A DNA stretch of 64,000 bases from positions 104,553 through 168,552 of the forward strand of contig JAEUIW010000007.1 of NCBI GenBank assembly GCA_016794925.1, written 5' to 3'. How positions within the stretch are numbered: the first letter of the stretch is position 1; the number at the start of each line of letters is the position of its first letter. Under the pieces are notes generated by a model that made no database searches, was not told the DNA's origin, and saw nothing but the letters and a program-made list of their open reading frames with translations. The position numbers and the translations under genes were made by a program. The DNA comes from Phycisphaerae bacterium. GTDB lineage: Bacteria; Planctomycetota; Phycisphaerae; Phycisphaerales; UBA1924. Below, in pieces: positions 43,824 through 53,242 of the stretch.

Positions 43824-45491
43824 ATGAGTCTGGGCGCGCTGCTCGTCGATCGCGGTGTCCTTTCTCACGAACAACTGGCCCTCGCCCAGTCCGAGCAGGC
43901 AAGCTCCGGCGAAGGGCTGCCGCGCGTGCTCGCCCGCCTCGGGCTCGTCCGCCAGACCGACCTGCTGGCGCTCCTGGGCGAGCAGTTCGCCCTGCCCGTG
44001 GTCTCGCTCGTGGGCCGGGAGGCCGACCGCGAGGCGCTCGCCAGCCTGCCCGCCAAGCTCGTGTTCAGGCACGGCTGCGCCCCCATCGAACGGCGGCGTG
44101 GCGTGCTCACCGTCGCCACCAGCGACCCCTTCGATCTCGCGGCCATCGAAGAACTCCGCGCCGTCACCGGATGCCCCATCCGCGTCGCGCTCGCCGACGA
44201 AGAGGAGCTCCGCGAATTCGTCCGTGAGCACTACGGAGTAGGCGGCGACACGCTCGACGAACTCTCCGCCGGGCTCGCGCAGGACTCCGAATCGGTCTCG
44301 GTCGCGGAGGACGGAATCGAGGCCGCGCAGGAGGCCTCCGTCATCCGCCTCGTCAACGACCTCCTCATCGAGGCGATCACCGAGCGGGCCACCGACGTCC
44401 ACATCGAACCCTACGAGAAGGAACTGGCCGTCCGCTACCGGATCGACGGCGTGCTGCTCCGCGCCAAAGTCCCCCCCACCATCAGCCGCTTCGCCAACGC
44501 GATCGTCAGCCGGCTCAAGATCATGTCGAACCTGAACGTCGCGGAGAAACGCCTGCCCCAGGACGGCCGCATCACGCTCCGGCACAAGGGCCAGGAGTTC
44601 GACCTCCGCGTGAGCGTCATCCCCATGCTCTTCGGTGAGGGCGTGGTCCTGCGCGTCCTGAGCAAGACCGCCGCGCTCATGAGCCTGGATGATCTGGGCA
44701 TGCCCGCGGGGGTGCTCGAGCGGTGGGACGCCCTCATCGGTCGTCCCCACGGCATCCTGCTCGTCACCGGGCCGACCGGCTCGGGAAAGAGCACCACCCT
44801 GTACGCCTCGCTCAACCGCATCGTCAGCGACGAGATCAAGGCCATCACCGTCGAGGACCCCGTCGAGTACCACGTCCCCGGCGTCAACCAGATCCAGGTC
44901 AGCCACAAGGTCGGGCTCGACTTCTCCGCGGGGTTGCGTGCCATCCTCCGCCACGATCCCGACGTGGTGATGATCGGTGAGATCCGCGACAAGGAGACCG
45001 CCGAAACCGCCGTGCAGGCCTCGCTCACCGGGCACCTCGTGTTCAGCACCCTCCACACCAACGACGCCGCGGGCTCCACCACCCGGCTCCTCGACATGGG
45101 CGTCGAGCCCTTCCTGGTCGCGTCGTCCGTGGAGGGGATTCTGGCCCAGCGCCTGGTCCGACGCGTCTGCCGCACCTGCGCCGCGGAACACATCCCCGAT
45201 TCCGGCGACCTGCCTCCCGGACTCCAGCTGCCCCCGGGTGGAGCGCTGGTCCGGGGCGCCGGCTGCCGCGACTGCCGTGAGACGGGTTACCGCGGCCGCG
45301 TCGGCATCTATGAGCTGCTCCGCATGAACGACAACGTGCGGGAACTCGTCATGCACCGCGCCAACGCCACCCAGATCGCCGCCGCGTCCCTGCGCGACGG
45401 CGAGCTCACGCTCCTCCGGCACGACGGATTCGCCAAGGCACTCGCGAAGGTCACCACCATCGAAGAAGTGGTCCGCGCGACCGCGACCTGA
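43824..45491 (+). CDS. gspE: Type II secretion ATPase GspE
   Basis: The cytoplasmic hexameric ATPase that drives pseudopilus assembly. The 555-residue protein has an N-terminal MshEN/N1E-type region (about 1-150), then the GspE core: Walker A GPTGSGKST (316-324), Asp box TVEDPVEY, Walker B DPDVVMIGEIRD (378-389), His box HLVFSTLHTNDA and the zinc site CRTC (449-452) with CRDC (481-484). It is on the plus strand, opposite to the other gsp genes, and follows the PTPS gene. Since PilB is close in sequence, the GspE call rests partly on the gsp locus beside it. Confidence 0.9.
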   Translation: MSLGALLVDRGVLSHEQLALAQSEQASSGEGLPRVLARLGLVRQTDLLALLGEQFALPVVSLVGREADREALASLPAKLVFRHGCAPIERRRGVLTVATSDPFDLAAIEELRAVTGCPIRVALADEEELREFVREHYGVGGDTLDELSAGLAQDSESVSVAEDGIEAAQEASVIRLVNDLLIEAITERATDVHIEPYEKELAVRYRIDGVLLRAKVPPTISRFANAIVSRLKIMSNLNVAEKRLPQDGRITLRHKGQEFDLRVSVIPMLFGEGVVLRVLSKTAALMSLDDLGMPAGVLERWDALIGRPHGILLVTGPTGSGKSTTLYASLNRIVSDEIKAITVEDPVEYHVPGVNQIQVSHKVGLDFSAGLRAILRHDPDVVMIGEIRDKETAETAVQASLTGHLVFSTLHTNDAAGSTTRLLDMGVEPFLVASSVEGILAQRLVRRVCRTCAAEHIPDSGDLPPGLQLPPGGALVRGAGCRDCRETGYRGRVGIYELLRMNDNVRELVMHRANATQIAAASLRDGELTLLRHDGFAKALAKVTTIEEVVRATAT

Positions 45492-45545
45492 TCTCCCTCC
45501 GGCGCCGTCGGCCGTGCGCGATCGACCGGCGACCGCGCCCCCGGC

Positions 45546-47567
45546 TCAACCCCGACCCTTCGGGACGATCATGAAATTCGGGGCGTGCGGAGCCTCTTCC
45601 ACCTCCGCTTCCTCGCCTTCCTCCTCTTCCGCGCCGAAGTTCGGATTCATGCCGCCGAAGCGACGGCTCCGCTGCTCCGCCGCGAACATCCCCGCCGCGG
45701 CCAGGGGCGCCAGCACCGGAGAGAGCTTCGACAGCACCCCCATCGATCCGGCCGTGCCCACCAGAATCGAACGGTCCGACTCCGACTGGTACACGTAGTC
45801 ATCCCCGTCAAAGTACGCGAACGACACGGAGGCGCGAGCCCCCGCGCGAAGCTCCCCGAACAACGGCAGCACCATCCCCGGCTCCCGATCGGCCGAGGCC
45901 GGAGACCGCATCGCGTTGGTGATCGCGGAGGTGACCATCTGGACCATCGGGTAGCCGCCCCGCATCAGCTCCGCGGTGTCGGAAAAGCCGATGTACGTCA
46001 CCGGCCGGCCCTTGGGCGCCGCCGCGGCGAACGCGGGGTTGGATCCGAGCCCCTTCCCCTTCGCGACGATGTGCCGCGCCGCGCCCGCCGCGGCCTGCGG
46101 CGAAGCACCCAGCACCAGCCAGCGGTCCGCCATGGCGATCGTCGGCTCGAACGGAATCGGCACGCCGGGGAACGTGAGCGAGAGCATCCGACCGCCGCCC
46201 GCCGCGTCGTCGTACACCCGGACACGCACGTACCCGCGAACATCGTGGCTCTCGCGCAGCTGCGCGTTGGCGAACGCGGCCAGCTTCTCCATCGCGGCCC
46301 GCAGCTTGGCGCGATCGCTCATCTCCGCCAGCAGGACCATCGAAGCCAGCGACGACCCGCCCGTGGTGTCGGACATGTACAGCCCCACGCGCGTGCCCAT
46401 GTTCTCCAGCACGTCGGCGAACGGGTCCACTCCGGTCCTGGACCGGAACTCGTCGAGGTGCCGCTTGGCCCCGGGCTCGTTCTGCACCACCGCCCGCAAC
46501 TCGGCCAGCGACCCCTTCCATGAGAGCTGGCTCATCACGGCCCAGCACGCATCCGCGGGAATCGCGTCGATGTCGGCCGAAGACAACGCCTGCTTCGACA
46601 GCCCCAATGACTCCGCGTGCTTGCCCATGTTCGCGACCCGGTACACCGTCACGTTCCGATCGGACATGTGACCGAACTGACCGCTGAGCCGCACCGCGTC
46701 CGGACCCGTGAACATGCTCTGGATCTGCGCCAGCCGCTCGTTCATCTCCGGCGCTCGGATCGAAACCGCCGAACGGGCCATGTCGCCGAACACCGACAGC
46801 GAGGAAAGATCCGCGCGCATCCGGACCACCGGCGTCATGCCCTCCACCATCGGGCCGCCCAACGCCCCGAACGCCGCGTCCGGGTCCAGCATCGAGCCCA
46901 TCTGCAACTCATACCGCCAGCCGCTCTCCGCCTGCCTCGGCCCGAAGCGCACCGCCCCCACCACCGGGATCGCCATCTCGCTCATGCCCGGGTGCTTCTT
47001 GCTGGCAACCGGCGGCCGACCCCGCTGATCCACAACGTTGAACCCCGAGACCATCTCGTGCACCGCACGGGCGTCCTTCTCATCCGCCATCAGCGCGCTG
47101 ACAACCAGCCCGAAGCCCATCGCCCCGCCCGTCTGGTTCTTCGCCTCGGACGCGTACGTCAGCGCCACCCGCCCCGGACGCGACAGCAGCTTCAGGGCCA
47201 TGTCCGTGAGCGCGGGCGGGAGATTGGGGAAATCCGGGATCTCCGAACGAAGCTCGTTGACGCGCGCGGGCAGCATGGCGATCGCCCGCTTCAGCGCAGC
47301 GTCCTTGCCGTCCACCAGCACCGCGTCCAGCCCCGCGTGCTCGAACAGCAGAACCGGCTGGGAGGCCGCCGCGCTCGGCTTCGACTCGGCCGGCGGCGCC
47401 ACGGACGTCGCGAACGCATCGAACCCCGGGGCCGCCGACAGAACGCCCAGCGACGCGGCGATCACCGCCACGCCGATGCGGCGCCCGCGCACCCAGCCCC
47501 TCCCCCGCGCGCGCAACCGTTCAGAAACGACCGATCCCGTGACTGCCGCGCCAGTGGTGACGACCAT
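45546..47567 (-). CDS. Exported protein of unknown function, 673 residues
   Basis: From ATG 47567 (GGGAG, 5-nt spacer) the protein is 673 residues. An Arg-rich N-terminus precedes a hydrophobic signal segment (about 30-50, RRIGVAVIAASLGVLSAAPG), so it is likely exported or membrane-anchored. The body is a long alpha/beta protein with no catalytic motif I recognise. Near the C-terminus a hydrophobic segment (about 610-630) precedes an acidic run (EEEEGEEAEVEE) and a short tail. It converges on gspE with a 54-bp gap and is divergent from the GT9 gene. It may be a planctomycete-specific envelope protein; function unknown. Confidence 0.7.
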   Translation of the reverse strand: MVVTTGAAVTGSVVSERLRARGRGWVRGRRIGVAVIAASLGVLSAAPGFDAFATSVAPPAESKPSAAASQPVLLFEHAGLDAVLVDGKDAALKRAIAMLPARVNELRSEIPDFPNLPPALTDMALKLLSRPGRVALTYASEAKNQTGGAMGFGLVVSALMADEKDARAVHEMVSGFNVVDQRGRPPVASKKHPGMSEMAIPVVGAVRFGPRQAESGWRYELQMGSMLDPDAAFGALGGPMVEGMTPVVRMRADLSSLSVFGDMARSAVSIRAPEMNERLAQIQSMFTGPDAVRLSGQFGHMSDRNVTVYRVANMGKHAESLGLSKQALSSADIDAIPADACWAVMSQLSWKGSLAELRAVVQNEPGAKRHLDEFRSRTGVDPFADVLENMGTRVGLYMSDTTGGSSLASMVLLAEMSDRAKLRAAMEKLAAFANAQLRESHDVRGYVRVRVYDDAAGGGRMLSLTFPGVPIPFEPTIAMADRWLVLGASPQAAAGAARHIVAKGKGLGSNPAFAAAAPKGRPVTYIGFSDTAELMRGGYPMVQMVTSAITNAMRSPASADREPGMVLPLFGELRAGARASVSFAYFDGDDYVYQSESDRSILVGTAGSMGVLSKLSPVLAPLAAAGMFAAEQRSRRFGGMNPNFGAEEEEGEEAEVEEAPHAPNFMIVPKGRG

Positions 47568-47722
47568 GTTGACTCCCTGACAATGGATGCCCCCGTACCA
47601 GGAGCCGAGCCCCATCCCCAATCCCGGCCATCGTAACCGTTCCTTGGGAGGCGGCCCGCGCCGCTTTCACGTCCGGCCTTCATTCCCCTGCTCCGTTCCG
47701 ACGAACGGCCCGCCCCGGACGG

Positions 47723-47728
47723 TACCAT
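47723..47728 (+). promoter_or_regulatory. Candidate -10 for the GT9 gene
   Basis: TACCAT lies 11 nt before the ATG at 47740 with no Shine-Dalgarno sequence. The hexamer is a moderate match only. Confidence 0.25.
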
Positions 47729-47739
47729 GCGACCGAAGC

Positions 47740-48789
47740 ATGGACGAATCGCCCTCCCAGACACCCCGCCGGATCCTGCTGATCCGTCCCAGCGCCCTTG
47801 GGGATGTCTGCCGCACGGTGCCCGTGCTGGTCAGCCTGCGGCGAGCCTGGCCGCACGCCGAGATCGACTGGCTCGTGCAGGACACATTCCTGGAGGCCGT
47901 GGCCCGACATCCCGACCTCACCCGGGCCATTCCCTTCCCGCGCGCGCGCTTCGGAAAATGGTGGCTCCCCTGGGCCATGCGCGACCTCGCCCTGTGGATG
48001 AGGGAGCTCTCCGACCGTGAGTACGACCTGGTCGTGGATTGCCAGGGCCTGCTGCGGAGCGGGCTGATCTCCCTCGCCACCCGAGCCGGCCGCCGGGTCG
48101 GGTACGCCAACGCCGAGGAGGCCGGCTGGGTGGGGCTCACCCAGCGCGTCCACGTGCCGCGTGACTGGCACGCCGTGGATCGGATGCTCGAGTTGGCCCG
48201 CGCCGCCGGGGCCGAGCCCGTGCCGGATCTCCGGCTCTACACCGCGCGCGGGGACCGCGAATGGGCCGCCCCGCGCGCGCAACCCGAGCCCGGGGCTCCG
48301 TACGCGGTCCTGGCCCCCACCAGCAGATGGCCGGGGAAACGGTGGCCGCCCGAACGCTTCGCCGAACTCGCCCGCCGCCTCATCGGAGAGGCCCGTTTCG
48401 CGCGCGTGATCCTCGTCGGGGGGAAGCGTGAGCGCGATCAATGCGGGCCGCTGCTCGAACTCGGCGCGCGCGAATCCCGCGTCGTCGACCTGATCGGCCA
48501 GACCTCCGTCGGCACGCTGATGGCGCTCCTGGAGACGGCGGGGCTGGTGATCGCCAACGACTCCGCGGCGCTGCACATGGCGGTCGGATTCGGACGCCCG
48601 CTGGTGGCCCTGTACGGACCCACCGACGCCCGCCGCGTCGGACCGTACGGCCGATTGAATGACGTCCTGCAGCACGCCGCCCCGGGCGAGCCGCTCGACC
48701 ACAAGGACGAGAAGCTCGGTCGAGGGCTGATGGAACGGATCTCGATCGACGAGGTGATGGCCCGCGTGGCCGTGCTCGCGGGCCCGTAA
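47740..48789 (+). CDS. Glycosyltransferase family 9 (heptosyltransferase-like)
   Basis: A 349-residue GT-B enzyme of family 9, the group that adds ADP-heptose to lipopolysaccharide cores. Features: N-terminal RRILLIRPSALGDVCRTVPVL, central DLVVDCQGLLRSGLISL, and C-terminal LAPTSRWPGKRWPPERFAELA, IVIANDSAALHM-type motif (LVIANDSAALHMAVGFGRP) and ALYGPTDARRVGP. ATG 47740 is chosen because earlier in-frame residues are not family-like. It points to outer-membrane lipopolysaccharide synthesis; the exact sugar is not known. Confidence 0.87.
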   Translation: MDESPSQTPRRILLIRPSALGDVCRTVPVLVSLRRAWPHAEIDWLVQDTFLEAVARHPDLTRAIPFPRARFGKWWLPWAMRDLALWMRELSDREYDLVVDCQGLLRSGLISLATRAGRRVGYANAEEAGWVGLTQRVHVPRDWHAVDRMLELARAAGAEPVPDLRLYTARGDREWAAPRAQPEPGAPYAVLAPTSRWPGKRWPPERFAELARRLIGEARFARVILVGGKRERDQCGPLLELGARESRVVDLIGQTSVGTLMALLETAGLVIANDSAALHMAVGFGRPLVALYGPTDARRVGPYGRLNDVLQHAAPGEPLDHKDEKLGRGLMERISIDEVMARVAVLAGP

Positions 48790-48811
48790 CCGGCTCGCCC
48801 CGGATTCCAGC

Positions 48812-50974
48812 CTAGCGGTTCAGATCGATCGTCACCGAGCTCCCGTCGCGCCCCGTGCCGGTGAACACCATCCCGTTGGAGAGGACCTGCACCTCGATCC
48901 GGCGATCCGCCCGCGGCATCTTCCCCTCGGTCGCAGCGAGCGACACCGTGACCAGCGTTCCGTCCCGAACCGCCCGGTAGGTGGACAGAAGGTACTGCCC
49001 TTCGCGGTAGTCGAAGCCCTCCCCGGCGTCCTCGTACAGCGTCCCCTCCGCACGCCCGGAATCGTCCAGCGCAACGAGCAGCGTCAGCGGATCGAGCGGC
49101 CTCTGCCCGGTGAACTCCTCCACCGGGCCCAGGGGCAGGATCGCCCCACCCCGCAGCCGCAGCTCGGGCAGGTCCTTGTGTGCGCCCTCCCCGACGAGCG
49201 TGAAGACGCGCCAGTTCCCCTCGGGCGTGACCGGCACGCGCTCGCGGCCCGGCGTGAGCGACGGCACCACCACCACGTCCGAACCCAGCAGAAACGCGTC
49301 GTCCTCGGACCGAAGCGCGGGGTCCCTGGGGTCCGCGAAGAACGCCGGCCGCATGACCGGCAGGCCGCTGATCGAGGACTCGCGGAAGAGCGTGTAGAAA
49401 TACGGGATCAGGCGGTACCGGCGCTGCAGCGCCAGCCTGCAGGCCGCCTCGGTCTCGTCACCCCACGCGAACGGCTCCTTGTTCCGGTTGCCCTTGGCGG
49501 TGTGCCCGCGGCAGAACGGGAACAGCGAGCCGACCCCCATCCAGCGCGAGAACATCTCCGGGTTGCCGTTCCCGATGAAGCCGCCGATGTCGGGCCCGGC
49601 GAAAGGCTGACCCGAGAGCCCGAGATTGAGGATCATCGGGACGGAGACCTCCAGGTCGTACCACTCCGAGGAGTTGTCGCCCGTCCACGTCGCCGCGTAC
49701 CGATGCCCGCCGATGTAATTCGCGCGCGTGAGCACGAACGGTCGCGTGCTCGGGTTCGCGGCCCGGATCCCATCGAGCGTCCCCTTGGCCATCAGCATGC
49801 CGTAGACATTGTGAAACCGCGCGTGCGGCCCCGGCGTGACCGCCCGGCCCTCGAACTCCCCGCCACGATGGCGATTGTCCTCGGGCATGGTCTTGGATTC
49901 GACGCCGAAGACCGCCGGCTCGTTCATGTCGTTCCACACACCGTCGATGCCCCGGGCCATGAAATCCCGGTACAGACCGGCCCACCAGGCCCGGGTGCGA
50001 TCGTCGGTGTAGTCTGGAAATGAGCACATGCCCGGCCACACCTCGCCCCGGTAGGGCTGCCCCTTCGCGTCCTTGACCCAGTGGTCCGATGCGGAGCCGG
50101 AATCGAACACCGGATAACCCGCCTCGGCTTTCACGCCCGGGTCGATCATCCAGATCGTGTGGAAGCCCCGTGCCCGAAGATCGGCGTTCAGCCCGGCCGG
50201 GTCAGGGAATCGCTCCGCGTCGAACGTGAACACGCGGTAGCCCTTCATGTAGTCGATGTCGAACCAGATCACGTCGCAGGGCATGGCGCGAGCCCGGAAC
50301 TCCGACGCGACCTCGCGCACCCGCGCCGCGGGGACGTACGAGTACCGGCACTGGTGGTAACCCAGCGCCCACAGCGGCGGAAGCTCGATCGTGCCGATCA
50401 GCCGCGCCAGCGACTTGAGCACGTCCTGCGGCGAAGGCCCGTCGATGACGATCACGGGGTAGGGCGCGCCCTCGCCCGCGAACGCGATCCCGGAGACCAG
50501 GTTCATCTCGCAGCGCCAGGTGGTGTCGGCCAGCACGCCGAACGCCGAACCGTTCGCGCGCACGGCGAGCACCCACGGGTGCGACTGGTACAGCGACCGC
50601 GTGTCGTCCTTGTACCCGTACGCGTCCGTGTTCCACGCGACCACGGTCCGACCGTTGCGCAGCAGCGGCCCCGAAACCTCTCCCGTGCCGTACAGCGAAG
50701 TCCCCGCTTCAATCGCCACCGTCGCGGTGAACCGCCCCTTGTCGTCCGTGCCGAACGCGGGGGTGATCGGAAAGACGCCCGGCGCCGCCCCTGAGGGCTT
50801 CACCCCGGGCTTCAGCGCGAACGAGGGCAGGGCGGTCTCGGCGCTCAGCCCGGGCGGGAAAAACCGAACGATCCCCGGGCCGAGCGACTCCGCCGGCTGG
50901 GCCCGCGCCCCCGACCCGCACAACGCCGCCAGCACCAGCACCCCCATCCCGACAACCCATTGCCTGGTCGACAT
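48812..50974 (-). CDS. Exported GH31 alpha-glucosidase
   Basis: A 720-residue glycoside hydrolase of family 31 with a signal peptide (MSTRQWVVGMGVLVLAALCG, cut after GARA). Order: N-terminal beta-sandwich (about 30-195), (beta/alpha)8 barrel (about 200-560) and C-terminal beta domains. The nucleophile is Asp349 in GVWNDMNEPAVF and the acid/base is Asp433 in WTGDNSSEW; VIWFDIDYM is also typical. GGGAG lies before ATG 50974. A much longer reading upstream is shadow of the divergent peptidase gene. It cleaves alpha-glucosides outside the cytoplasm; specificity (maltose, xyloside, other) is not resolved. Confidence 0.92.
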   Translation of the reverse strand: MSTRQWVVGMGVLVLAALCGSGARAQPAESLGPGIVRFFPPGLSAETALPSFALKPGVKPSGAAPGVFPITPAFGTDDKGRFTATVAIEAGTSLYGTGEVSGPLLRNGRTVVAWNTDAYGYKDDTRSLYQSHPWVLAVRANGSAFGVLADTTWRCEMNLVSGIAFAGEGAPYPVIVIDGPSPQDVLKSLARLIGTIELPPLWALGYHQCRYSYVPAARVREVASEFRARAMPCDVIWFDIDYMKGYRVFTFDAERFPDPAGLNADLRARGFHTIWMIDPGVKAEAGYPVFDSGSASDHWVKDAKGQPYRGEVWPGMCSFPDYTDDRTRAWWAGLYRDFMARGIDGVWNDMNEPAVFGVESKTMPEDNRHRGGEFEGRAVTPGPHARFHNVYGMLMAKGTLDGIRAANPSTRPFVLTRANYIGGHRYAATWTGDNSSEWYDLEVSVPMILNLGLSGQPFAGPDIGGFIGNGNPEMFSRWMGVGSLFPFCRGHTAKGNRNKEPFAWGDETEAACRLALQRRYRLIPYFYTLFRESSISGLPVMRPAFFADPRDPALRSEDDAFLLGSDVVVVPSLTPGRERVPVTPEGNWRVFTLVGEGAHKDLPELRLRGGAILPLGPVEEFTGQRPLDPLTLLVALDDSGRAEGTLYEDAGEGFDYREGQYLLSTYRAVRDGTLVTVSLAATEGKMPRADRRIEVQVLSNGMVFTGTGRDGSSVTIDLNR

Positions 50975-51067
50975 GCGCGATGCTCCCGGCGCCGGCTCCC
51001 ACGCCCGGCCGCGTTCCGATCGGGCCAGAGTGTAGATCCGGCAATCGTGCCCACGGGGACCGGGCGG

Positions 51068-51073
51068 TACACT
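51068..51073 (+). promoter_or_regulatory. Candidate -10 for the M28 peptidase gene
   Basis: TACACT lies 9 nt before the ATG at 51083, and no Shine-Dalgarno sequence is present. Confidence 0.3.
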
Positions 51074-51082
51074 CCCGGCACC

Positions 51083-53242
51083 ATGCTGCTCGCACTTGCT
51101 TGCGCGTTCCTGGCCCCCACGATCGCGCACCCCGAAGATCCCCCCGGGGCCGCGCCCGTCGCCCCCGACGTCGCGCCGTCTGCGCTCGCTGCCGCGGGCC
51201 AGCGACCACTCGTCTCGGACCGGCTCGGGCGGCTGCTCGACTCCCCCCGCGCGGAGAACCTCCGCGCCCTGCACGATCTGCTCGCCGCGGAGCCGCACGT
51301 CGCTGGCACACCCGGCGACCGAAGGGTCGTTGACAAGATCGCGGGGCTGATGCGTGGCTGGGGGCTCGAAGTTGAGGTCCACGAGATCTGGCCCATGCTC
51401 CCAAGGCTCGTGGACCACCGCGTCGAGATCATGCAGGCCGACGGGGCCGCGCCGATCGTGCTCCCCCTCAAGGAACGGCCGCTGGCCGACGACCCCTACA
51501 CACTCGCGCCCGACCTGCCGCCGGGATGGAACGGGTTCAGCGGATCGGGAGATGTCACCGGCGAGGTGGTCTACGTCAACCGGGGGACCAAAGCGGACTT
51601 TGAGCAACTCGCCGCGCTGGGCGTGGACGTGCGGGGCCGGGTCGCGATCGCGCGCTACGGCGGCAACTACCGCGGGTACAAGGCTCGCTTCGCCGAGCGC
51701 GCCGGCGCCGCCGCCCTGCTGATCTACACCGACCCCGCGGACTCGGGTTACATGATGGGCGTGACCTACCCGGAAGGAGGCTACGCGAACGGGACGCACA
51801 TCGAGCGCGGCTCGCTCGTCACCCTCGCCTACCAGGGGGACCCGCTCACGCCGGGAACGGAAGCCACGCGCGACGCGACCCGCATCGATCCCGCAACCGC
51901 GGACCTGCCCTCGATCCCCGTGCAGCCATTGGGTTACGACGCCGCCCGTGAGATCCTCCAACGCATGCGCGGCGCGGCCGTGCCGCGCGAGTGGCAGGGC
52001 GGGCTGCCCCTCGCCTACCGACTCACGGGCGGGCCCGGGCTCAAGGTCCGCGTGACGGTCGAGCAGTCGCGTGCGATCACCCCGACATGGAACGTGGTGG
52101 GCGCCATCCGCGGTGCGTCGCGGCCCAACGAGGCGATCTACATCGGATGCCATCACGACGCCTGGGTCTACGGCGCCGCGGACCCGCTCAGCGGCATGAT
52201 CTCCCTCCTGGAGGCCGCGCGATCCTGGGCCGACGCGGCCCGCCGGGGAGAAGGACCCGGACGCACGCTCGTCTTCGGCGCGTGGGGCGCGGAGGAGATG
52301 GGGATCATCGGCTCCAGCGAGTGGGTCGAGGGGCACCGGGACCGCCTCCTGGCCGGGGGCGTGGCGTACATCAATCTCGACATGGCCTCCATGGGACCGA
52401 CCTTCGGCGCCGGAGCCTCACCCTCGCTCCGCCCCATGATCGCGCGAGCCGCGGCACGAGTGCCCGCGGCGGCGCCAAATTCCGGCCAATCCGTGCTCGA
52501 ACGCTGGCTCCCGGCCGGGTCGTCCGAGGGCGCCCCGCCGACGATGGGTGACATGGGGGGCGGGTCCGACCACGTTGGCTTCTGGTGTCACGCCGGGGTC
52601 GCCTCGGCCTCCTTCGGCGCGAGCGGTTCCGCCGGGACGTCCTATCACTCCATTTATGACACGCTGGCCTGGTACCGCAAGGTCGTCGGCGACGATTACG
52701 AGCCCGCCCTGCTGATCGCGCGCATGACCATCTCCGCGCTCGAGCTCCTGGCGGACGAAGCCGTCATCCCGCTCGACGCGGGCGCGACCCTGGCGACGTT
52801 CGCGTCGCAAACCCGGGATCTGCGGGCCCAGGCACTCCGCTCGCGATCGCCCGCCGCCGCGACGGACGGCGCACCGTCGGAGAACCGCCTCAGCGCCCTC
52901 GCGGATCGCGCCGACCGCCTCGCCGCCGTTGCCCGCTCGGCGATGGCTCGTCTCGCGGCCGCTCCGCCCGACGGTGAACTCCTCGACCGCTCGAACCAGG
53001 TGATCCTGGAATTGGAGCGTGCCTGGATTCACGAACCCGGCCTGGAAGGCCGCGCGTGGTTCAAGAACCTCCTCGCCGCGCCGGATGAGGATTCCGGATA
53101 TGCCTCCTGGACCATCCCGGGGCTGCGACGGGCCGTGATGCGCGCCGACGCGTCGGAACTGGACCGCGCGGCGGCCGCCTGCTCCACCGCGCTGGACCGC
53201 GTGGAGGCGGCGCTGCAGAGGCTCTCGCCCGGCGCGCCATGA
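51083..53242 (+). CDS. Exported M28 metallopeptidase, glutamate carboxypeptidase II (PSMA)-like
   Basis: A 719-residue protein with a short signal peptide (MLLALACAFLAPTIA). It has the PSMA layout: protease domain interrupted by a PA domain (about 110-330), and a C-terminal TfR-type helical dimerisation domain (about 550-719). Zinc ligands align with the human enzyme: His357 (GCHHDAW), Asp367 (AADPLSG), Glu404/Glu405 (WGAEEMG), Asp433 (NLDMAS) and His522 (YHSIYDT). Such enzymes trim C-terminal acidic residues or small peptides; the substrate here is unknown. It ends in a 4-bp overlap with birA and is divergent from the GH31 gene. Confidence 0.9.
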   Translation: MLLALACAFLAPTIAHPEDPPGAAPVAPDVAPSALAAAGQRPLVSDRLGRLLDSPRAENLRALHDLLAAEPHVAGTPGDRRVVDKIAGLMRGWGLEVEVHEIWPMLPRLVDHRVEIMQADGAAPIVLPLKERPLADDPYTLAPDLPPGWNGFSGSGDVTGEVVYVNRGTKADFEQLAALGVDVRGRVAIARYGGNYRGYKARFAERAGAAALLIYTDPADSGYMMGVTYPEGGYANGTHIERGSLVTLAYQGDPLTPGTEATRDATRIDPATADLPSIPVQPLGYDAAREILQRMRGAAVPREWQGGLPLAYRLTGGPGLKVRVTVEQSRAITPTWNVVGAIRGASRPNEAIYIGCHHDAWVYGAADPLSGMISLLEAARSWADAARRGEGPGRTLVFGAWGAEEMGIIGSSEWVEGHRDRLLAGGVAYINLDMASMGPTFGAGASPSLRPMIARAAARVPAAAPNSGQSVLERWLPAGSSEGAPPTMGDMGGGSDHVGFWCHAGVASASFGASGSAGTSYHSIYDTLAWYRKVVGDDYEPALLIARMTISALELLADEAVIPLDAGATLATFASQTRDLRAQALRSRSPAAATDGAPSENRLSALADRADRLAAVARSAMARLAAAPPDGELLDRSNQVILELERAWIHEPGLEGRAWFKNLLAAPDEDSGYASWTIPGLRRAVMRADASELDRAAAACSTALDRVEAALQRLSPGAP

